Below are positions 58,929 to 64,000 of a stretch of DNA of 64,000 nt, piece by piece. How positions within the stretch are numbered: position 1 is the stretch's first letter; each line of letters starts with the position of its first letter. The notes below the pieces were generated by a model. That model was not told the origin of the DNA and did no database searches. It was given only the letters and a program-made list of their open reading frames with translations. The DNA comes from Spirosoma validum (lineage in GTDB: Bacteria > Bacteroidota > Bacteroidia > Cytophagales > Spirosomataceae), in NCBI RefSeq assembly GCF_014699035.1, contig NZ_JACXAA010000001.1, positions 310,001-374,000 of the forward strand. Reading direction: 5' to 3'. A program made the position numbers and the translations under genes.

Positions 58929-61358
58929 ATGCTTTACCCAAATACCTTAGAAAATAAATTAGGCTTTGATACTATCCGCGAACGGCTTAAAGATGCCTGT
59001 GTCAGTCCGCTGGGACAGGATTACGTCGATAAAATTCGCTTTACGGATAATGCTCAACTAATCGATAAACTTCTTCGTCAGACAACGGAGTTCAAGCAAA
59101 TTGTTCAGTACGAACCCGACTTTCCGAACAGTAATTACATCGACGTTCGGCCGCACCTAAGCCGTGCCCGCGTAGAAGGTCTCGCGTTAACCGAAGCTGA
59201 ATTTTTTGATTTAAAGCTTGTGTTACGTACCGTTCAGGAATGCCTGCGGTTTCTGGTCCGAAATAGCGATAAGCGTGACGAAGCCAATACGTTCCCATTT
59301 CTGCGTGAATTAGCTGGTCCCGTGGCTGTCGATAAAAAAATAACGGATTCGCTCGAACGTGTCATCGACGATCGGGGAAATGTTCGTGATTCCGCTTCGC
59401 CTGAACTGGCCAGTATTCGCCGACGGATCATTAGCGAACAGGCAAACCTTCGCAAACGACTCGACAGCATCCTGCGCCAGGCCAGGCATAACGGCTGGAT
59501 TCCCGACGATCTGTCGCTGACGGTACGGGGTGGGCGGCTCGTTATTCCCATTGCCGCCGAACACAAACGGAAAATCAAAGGATTCGTTCACGATGAGTCC
59601 CAGACGGGTCAGACCGTGTTTCTGGAACCCGCCGAAGTGTTCGACGCCAACAATGAAATCCGGGAGTTAGAGTACGAAGAACGTAGAGAAATTTATCGAA
59701 TTCTGATTACCCTGACGGACCAGATTCGCCCCCATTTGGAGGAATTAAAAAAGGCGATCAATTTTCTGGCTCAGATTGATTTCATTCGTGCCAAAGCCAA
59801 ACTGGCAGTACAACTGGATGCGATCATGCCTAAACTGAATGATCGGCCGTTTGTCAATTGGAGGGAAGCTCGTCATCCACTGCTCTATCTGTCGTTTGTA
59901 AAACAACAGAAGAGTGTCGTGCCGCTAAGCGTTCGTTTAGATGATAAAGCCAGAATTTTAATTATCTCTGGTCCCAATGCTGGTGGTAAGTCGGTAGCGC
60001 TGAAAACAATTGGTCTCATGCAGTATATGCTGCAATGCGGCCTGCTGGTGTCCATGGCCGATTATTCCGAAATGGGCGTTTTTCAGAATCTGTTCATCGA
60101 CATTGGTGACGAACAATCACTTGAAAATGACCTCAGTACGTATTCATCGCACCTGACGGCCATGAAGCAGTTCTTGATCGGTGCTAACAAGCGAACGCTG
60201 TTTCTAATCGACGAATTCGGTACAGGAACTGAACCGGGTTTGGGTGGTGCTATCGCCGAGTCAATTCTGGAAGATCTCAACAAATCGGGCGCCTATGGTG
60301 TGGTCAATACGCACTACACGAACCTGAAAGTGATGGCAGATAAAACGTCAGGGTTAATCAACGGGGCTATGCGCTTCGATGGTGAACACCTCGAACCACT
60401 TTATCAGTTGGAAATTGGGCGGCCGGGTTCTTCGTTTGCCTTTGAGATTGCTCAGAAAATCGGCTTGCCCAAAGGCGTTATTGAGCGAGCGAAAGAGAAA
60501 CTGGGGAATCAACAGGTTAATTTCGAGAAGCTGTTGAAAGAGTTAGATATTGAAAAGCGTGTTTTCTCGGAGAAGAACCTCGAAATAAGTATCAACCAGC
60601 GCAAAGTAGCCCAACAGCTGGCTGAATATACAGCGCTGAAAAACCGTCTGGATAACGAGCAGAAACAGATTGTTAATGATGCCAAGCAGAAGGCCAAAGC
60701 GCTCGTACAGGAAGCCAACCAACGTATTGAGCATACAATTCGGGAGATCAAGGAAAACAAAGCTGAGCGCGATGCCACGAAACAGGTTCGGCAGGAACTG
60801 GAGAAGTTCGAGCAAAAAGAACTGAAGCCCGAACCGGTCATTGTTGAAACACCGCAACCAACAGAGGAAGAGTTTGAGAAAGATGGGGGCGCCATTAACG
60901 TTGGCAGCTACGTCCGCATCATTGGCCAGAATGCTATTGGCGAGGTTATGTCGCTACGTGGTAAAGATGCCGAAATCCGAATTGGGGATCTGAAATCAAC
61001 CGTCAAGCTGAACCGACTCGAAAAAGTTAGTAAGAAAACGTTCAAAGCGGCAACCGACGTACGCGACGATCGTCCGCGTAGCCAGGGCGTTGACATGAAC
61101 GAGAAAATGCAGAACTTCAGCTTCAACCTCGACATTCGGGGCAAGCGGGGCGAAGAAGCCATTGGTGAAGTAGACCGTTTTTTTGATGATGCGCTGATGC
61201 TCGGCTATCCTGAATTACGGATTGTTCATGGTAAAGGCGATGGCATTTTGCGGACGCTTGTACGTAATCACCTCCGTGGCTACAAACAGGTTGGGCGGAT
61301 GGAGGATGAACACGCCGACCGGGGTGGCGCGGGCGTAACGATTGTGAAAATGAAATAA
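58929..61358 (+). CDS. mutS2: MutS2 endonuclease / ribosome-rescue ATPase
   Basis: 809 residues. The MutS core/lever region leads into the ATPase: Walker A ISGPNAGGKSVALKTIG near residue 348, Walker B/D-E in TLFLIDEFGTGTEPGLGG. Then a coiled-coil KOW-like region and a C-terminal Smr nuclease domain (from about 730; LDIRGKRGEEAIGEVDRF, RIVHGKGDGILRTLV). MutS2 lacks the mismatch-recognition domain I of MutS; it limits recombination and, in Bacillus, splits collided ribosomes. RqcH, which acts downstream of such splitting, lies 8 kb away. Confidence 0.96.
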   Translation: MLYPNTLENKLGFDTIRERLKDACVSPLGQDYVDKIRFTDNAQLIDKLLRQTTEFKQIVQYEPDFPNSNYIDVRPHLSRARVEGLALTEAEFFDLKLVLRTVQECLRFLVRNSDKRDEANTFPFLRELAGPVAVDKKITDSLERVIDDRGNVRDSASPELASIRRRIISEQANLRKRLDSILRQARHNGWIPDDLSLTVRGGRLVIPIAAEHKRKIKGFVHDESQTGQTVFLEPAEVFDANNEIRELEYEERREIYRILITLTDQIRPHLEELKKAINFLAQIDFIRAKAKLAVQLDAIMPKLNDRPFVNWREARHPLLYLSFVKQQKSVVPLSVRLDDKARILIISGPNAGGKSVALKTIGLMQYMLQCGLLVSMADYSEMGVFQNLFIDIGDEQSLENDLSTYSSHLTAMKQFLIGANKRTLFLIDEFGTGTEPGLGGAIAESILEDLNKSGAYGVVNTHYTNLKVMADKTSGLINGAMRFDGEHLEPLYQLEIGRPGSSFAFEIAQKIGLPKGVIERAKEKLGNQQVNFEKLLKELDIEKRVFSEKNLEISINQRKVAQQLAEYTALKNRLDNEQKQIVNDAKQKAKALVQEANQRIEHTIREIKENKAERDATKQVRQELEKFEQKELKPEPVIVETPQPTEEEFEKDGGAINVGSYVRIIGQNAIGEVMSLRGKDAEIRIGDLKSTVKLNRLEKVSKKTFKAATDVRDDRPRSQGVDMNEKMQNFSFNLDIRGKRGEEAIGEVDRFFDDALMLGYPELRIVHGKGDGILRTLVRNHLRGYKQVGRMEDEHADRGGAGVTIVKMK

Positions 61359-61370
61359 TTTATAGATCTA

Positions 61371-61393
61371 GTGTCGGGCGGTGCGTCCGACAC
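61371..61393. repeat. Short hairpin between mutS2 and the HAD gene
   Basis: GTGTCGG (61371-61377) / CCGACAC (61387-61393) around a 9-base loop; no T run. Could be a partial terminator or a short repeat family member. Confidence 0.6.
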
Positions 61394-61411
61394 CACAACA
61401 ACGACTAACGA

Positions 61412-62074
61412 ATGAAAGCAGTTATTTTTGATATGGACGGGGTGATTGTGGACACCAATCCGCACCACCGCACCGCCTGGCGCGAATATTACCAACGTAA
61501 CGGCAAAGATCTGAGCGATGATGATTTTGTCCAGTACGTTTCGGGTAAACACAATCGCGATATTGTGGCCCATTTGTTTGCGGATCAGACCCTTGCATCG
61601 GATGAAGTCGTGCGATTGAGTAACGAGAAAGAAGCGCTGTTTCGCGAATTATATCGTCCGGTTATCACACCCATTGCAGGACTAATCGACTTTTTAGCTG
61701 TTTTAAAGAAAGCCGGTATCCAGATGGCCATCGCTACTTCGGCGCCCGTTGAAAACCTTGATTTTGTTGTCGATACGCTCGGTATTCGCTCCTATTTCAA
61801 TACGTTACTGAACGAAAGCATGGTCAGTCATCCAAAGCCTGATCCTGAAATCTATCAGAAAGCCATGAAAATGCTCGGTGTTGACCCAGCGGACAGCGTT
61901 ATTTTTGAAGATTCGATGACGGGTATCCAGGCAGCCAAAGCATCTGGATCATACGTAGTGGCCATGGCCACAACCCAGTCGCCAGACGAACTACGGCCTT
62001 TTGTCGACGACGTAGCGCACGATTTTACGGAGATGACACTCGATCGCCTACAGCAGTTGATTAAGGTTTTTTAA
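61412..62074 (+). CDS. HAD-superfamily phosphatase/phosphoglucomutase-like
   Basis: 220 residues. Motif I is FDMDGVIVDT (Asp7 nucleophile, Asp9 acid/base), motif II MAIATSAP, motif III Lys in SHPKPDPEIYQKAMKML, motif IV FEDSMTGIQAAKASG. It has an alpha-helical cap after motif I, as in beta-phosphoglucomutase and related phosphatases. It dephosphorylates or isomerises a phosphosugar; which one is not readable. It lies 54 bp after mutS2 on the same strand. Confidence 0.93.
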   Translation: MKAVIFDMDGVIVDTNPHHRTAWREYYQRNGKDLSDDDFVQYVSGKHNRDIVAHLFADQTLASDEVVRLSNEKEALFRELYRPVITPIAGLIDFLAVLKKAGIQMAIATSAPVENLDFVVDTLGIRSYFNTLLNESMVSHPKPDPEIYQKAMKMLGVDPADSVIFEDSMTGIQAAKASGSYVVAMATTQSPDELRPFVDDVAHDFTEMTLDRLQQLIKVF

Positions 62075-62097
62075 CGGGATTAACCGGAAGCAATCTG

Positions 62098-62105
62098 TAT
62101 TTTTG
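62098..62105 (+). promoter_or_regulatory. -7 box upstream of the carboxypeptidase-like gene
   Basis: TATTTTTG fits TAnnTTTG, 40 bp upstream of the ATG at 62146. Confidence 0.55.
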
Positions 62106-62145
62106 TCTTTTAAGCCAGTTTCACGCGAAGCGTTAGTTGTTTACG

Positions 62146-62928
62146 ATGCTCAACAAGCTCCTCATATCTGTTTTCCTTGTCAGCCTGCTGGGCTGGTCGG
62201 GTAGCGCGTGGGCACAAGGCAAATACGTTGTCGGAACCGTTTTGGATCAGGCTACAAAGCAAGGTGTTGATCGGGCAACGGTTATTAACCAGCGAACTCG
62301 TCAACGGGCGCGCACGAATACCAGTGGACGTTTTTTTCTAACGGTTCAACCCGGCGACTCGCTGATTCTAACCAGTCAGCTGTATGCCAGAGTCGGCATT
62401 CTGTACGAAGGCGCTAATAACCCAACCATTGTTGCCCGTGCGCTTCCACCTATGCCCTACCGCGTTGTCGACCTCGCCGAGGTCACCGTAACGGGAAAAC
62501 GGTATGAAGAAGTGAAGCGTGAAATTCAGGAAATTCTGGATGAACCAACGGCCTCCAAAAAAGTAACGGGCGAACAGGCTTTCGATCGGTTGGCCGATGG
62601 TGCGGGCGTAACGCTGTTGTATGAGATGTTCGGAAAACGGCCCAAATCTGACCGGAAAGCGTACTACATCATGCAACAGGACCGGCGGCACGCGCTGGCT
62701 TTAGAACGATTCCGGCTGTTGGTTGAGCAATCAACGAACCTAAAAGCGGATGAAATCGATCGTTTTTTTGATTTCTGTGACTTAGATGATGAGTTTCTTT
62801 TAAAATCAGAAGATTACGACCTGATCAACACCATTCAGCAATTACGAAATCGGTATCGGGATGGCTTTAACCGCCCTAGCCGAATTACTCCCGATCCAGA
62901 GCAATCAGTTACTAAACCCCGGCAGTAA
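62146..62928 (+). CDS. Exported protein with a carboxypeptidase-regulatory-like domain
   Basis: 260 residues from ATG 62146. A signal peptide (about 1-24, ending GSAWAQ) is followed by a CarboxypepD_reg-like beta-sandwich at about 27-110 (VVGTVLDQATKQGVDRATVI, ARTNTSGRFFLTVQPGDSLI). The rest (~150 residues) is mainly helical and charged, with a Gly/Asp/Arg-rich middle (FGKRPKSDRKAYYIMQQDRR). No catalytic motif. Probably outer-membrane- or periplasm-associated, of unknown function. It has its own promoter. Confidence 0.85.
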   Translation: MLNKLLISVFLVSLLGWSGSAWAQGKYVVGTVLDQATKQGVDRATVINQRTRQRARTNTSGRFFLTVQPGDSLILTSQLYARVGILYEGANNPTIVARALPPMPYRVVDLAEVTVTGKRYEEVKREIQEILDEPTASKKVTGEQAFDRLADGAGVTLLYEMFGKRPKSDRKAYYIMQQDRRHALALERFRLLVEQSTNLKADEIDRFFDFCDLDDEFLLKSEDYDLINTIQQLRNRYRDGFNRPSRITPDPEQSVTKPRQ

Positions 62929-62968
62929 CGCTGTCAGTTGCCTTCTACCTGTATTGAGCGATGAGTTT

Positions 62969-63035
62969 GTAGCCTGGACGGCCACGTCTGGATGAGATAG
63001 ATATACTCATACCCGGACGTGGCCGTCCAGGCTAC
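62969..63035. repeat. GTAG-ended inverted repeat (REPIN-like)
   Basis: Arms 62969-62988 and 63016-63035 are exactly complementary over 20 bp and begin GTAGCCTGG; inner pairing (ATGAG/CTCAT) adds 5 bp. It starts 40 bp past the previous plus-strand stop and ends 3 bp from the stop of the LytTR gene. Same form as the element at 10823-10917, with different sequence after GTAG. Confidence 0.75.
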
Positions 63036-63038
63036 CAG

Positions 63039-63779
63039 CTACTTCGTCCTGACAATCTTCAGTTTTTTCATCAATTCTTTTCGGCTGGCGACAGGAATCT
63101 GCAAAACCGTTTGATTATCGTTCATAAACAGGTAATTGTCTTCTATACGCTTGATATAGTTTAGGTTAACCAGTAACGATCGTGATAGCCGATGAAAGTT
63201 AGGCCACGGAAAGTACTGGGCCATATGGCTTAGATTAGCACTGATCTGATACGGCGTTTTCTGCCCAAGCAGAAATACTTTCGTATACGACCCGTCTGCC
63301 TCTACGTACAGAACGTCCGTCGAATTTATTTTTTCGTAGCCTTTATCAACTGGCAGAAACACCTGCTCTGATGCCAGCGGATCGGTAAAATCATCCAGAG
63401 TAGACTGAAAATAATGATAGGCCAGCTCAACCTGCAGCTTTAGCTCCTCCTGTCGAAACGGTTTAAGCAAATAAGCAATGGGCAACGTTTCTTTAGCCAG
63501 TTGAAAAGTTTCCGGTTCCGAGTTCGCCGTCAGATAAATAATGGGCATGGAATGAATAGTCAAAAGCTTCTTTGCCGTGGCGATCCCGTCAGCACTGGAA
63601 CCTTCCAGATGAATGTCGATCAAAGCCAAATCGGGCGGGTTCATTCTGACCGCTTTCACCGCCTGCTCAATAGTACGAGCGGTAGCCGTTACCTCATGGC
63701 CCGCTCCCTCGAGCGTTTCGCAAAGATCCATGGCTGTAATGGTCTCGTCTTCAACAATCAGAATCTTTAGTGATCTCAT
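63039..63779 (-). CDS. LytTR-family response regulator
   Basis: 246 residues. A receiver domain (about 1-125) has the acidic pair in VEDETITAM, phosphoryl-accepting Asp55 in LALIDIHLEG, and Lys in YLLKPFRQEE. A LytTR DNA-binding domain follows (about 145-246, LYVEADGSYTKVFLLGQKT; FHRLSRSLLVNLNYIKRIED). It is downstream of a histidine kinase gene on the same strand (10-bp gap), so the two are probably a two-component pair. Target genes cannot be deduced. Confidence 0.94.
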   Translation of the reverse strand: MRSLKILIVEDETITAMDLCETLEGAGHEVTATARTIEQAVKAVRMNPPDLALIDIHLEGSSADGIATAKKLLTIHSMPIIYLTANSEPETFQLAKETLPIAYLLKPFRQEELKLQVELAYHYFQSTLDDFTDPLASEQVFLPVDKGYEKINSTDVLYVEADGSYTKVFLLGQKTPYQISANLSHMAQYFPWPNFHRLSRSLLVNLNYIKRIEDNYLFMNDNQTVLQIPVASRKELMKKLKIVRTK

Positions 63780-63788
63780 CCGTCTTTC

Positions 63789-64000
63789 TTACACGTTGAA
63801 TTCCAAAGTAAACAGTACACCTGTATTATCGCCCTCAAATCGACACGTACCGTATAATTGTTCTGTCTGGGCTTGAATGAGCTGCATGCCAAACGAGGAT
63901 TTTTTTACGGCGGTTGCCGATTCTACGGCTTCGTCCATGAGAGTATCTGCCCAAGTCAGCCCATCCATGCCAGGGCCATTATCCGCTACCATAATTTTCA
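63789..64000 (-). CDS. Sensor histidine kinase, C-terminal end
   Basis: The 3' end of a minus-strand gene whose start lies beyond the window (70 codons visible). The piece holds the ATP-binding G1 box KIMVADNGPGMDG, an SFGMQLIQAQTEQL stretch standing for the G2 region, and the closing strands GVLFTLEFNV. This is a HATPase_c domain of the HisKA_2/LytS-like group. It lies 10 bp upstream of the LytTR regulator. Sensory domain and membrane segments cannot be seen. Confidence 0.85.
   Translation of the reverse strand, partial: KIMVADNGPGMDGLTWADTLMDEAVESATAVKKSSFGMQLIQAQTEQLYGTCRFEGDNTGVLFTLEFNV

Overview
The window looks like chromosomal DNA from a Bacteroidota bacterium of the Cytophagales, most like Spirosoma. 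The grounds are a SusC/SusD pair, two proteins with type IX secretion (T9SS) C-terminal signals, TAnnTTTG-type -7 promoter boxes, A-rich leaders without clear Shine-Dalgarno sequences, and roughly 50% GC. The genus is inferred from overall gene character, not from a marker gene. No rRNA, tRNA, CRISPR array, prophage or insertion sequence was found.

Layout. 1-5.8 kb: the start of an aldehyde dehydrogenase gene, then a MarR regulator divergent from a three-gene EmrA/EmrB/TolC-type efflux operon, then an acyl carrier protein. 5.8-13.9 kb, minus strand: ComB-like phosphatase, gcvT, a TonB_C/MORN protein, an osmoprotectant ABC importer coupled to a DUF427 protein, and a CocE/S15 hydrolase. 14.0-22.3 kb, minus strand: a fucose-use region with GH29 fucosidase, phosphomannose isomerase, SDR dehydrogenase, FucP, a mutarotase and lutA/lutB. 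A frameshifted zeta-toxin-like gene and a 52-residue ORF sit between lutA and lutB. 22.5-29.8 kb: DUF2911, M20 hydrolase, serine protease, DUF937, LysM/BON, SGNH lipoprotein, a beta-barrel and an HxlR regulator. 30.2-38.3 kb: miaA, rhodanese, T9SS cargo, PASTA, riboflavin synthase, and a FdtA/DegT/GT2/methyltransferase amino-sugar cluster. 38.5-50.8 kb: DUF1684, pheT, a coiled-coil protein, zapA, rny, sulfatase, DUF4230, M1 peptidase, VOC protein and RqcH. 51-64 kb: SusC/SusD, two tiny GGHGHSGH proteins, cellobiose 2-epimerase, mutS2, a HAD phosphatase, and a LytTR regulator with the tail of its probable kinase.

How genes work together. The fucose region makes metabolic sense. Fucosidase frees L-fucose, FucP imports it, and the mutarotase and SDR begin non-phosphorylating oxidation. 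That known route ends in pyruvate plus L-lactate, and LutA/LutB are lactate-oxidation proteins. The middle enzymes of the route are not in the window. The efflux operon has a readable control region: two MarR-type palindromes 21 bp apart lie between the -7 boxes of the two divergent promoters.

The most unusual non-coding content is a set of long inverted repeats of unrelated sequence in the gaps between genes. Two have the form of REP doublets (REPINs): inverted copies that start with GTAG, placed 2-3 bp after a stop codon. I did not find a clearly new multi-gene system. The best leads are the broken zeta/small-ORF pair inside the lut operon, the GTAG repeat doublets, the SDR with Asn at its catalytic Lys position, and the tandem GGHGHSGH proteins.
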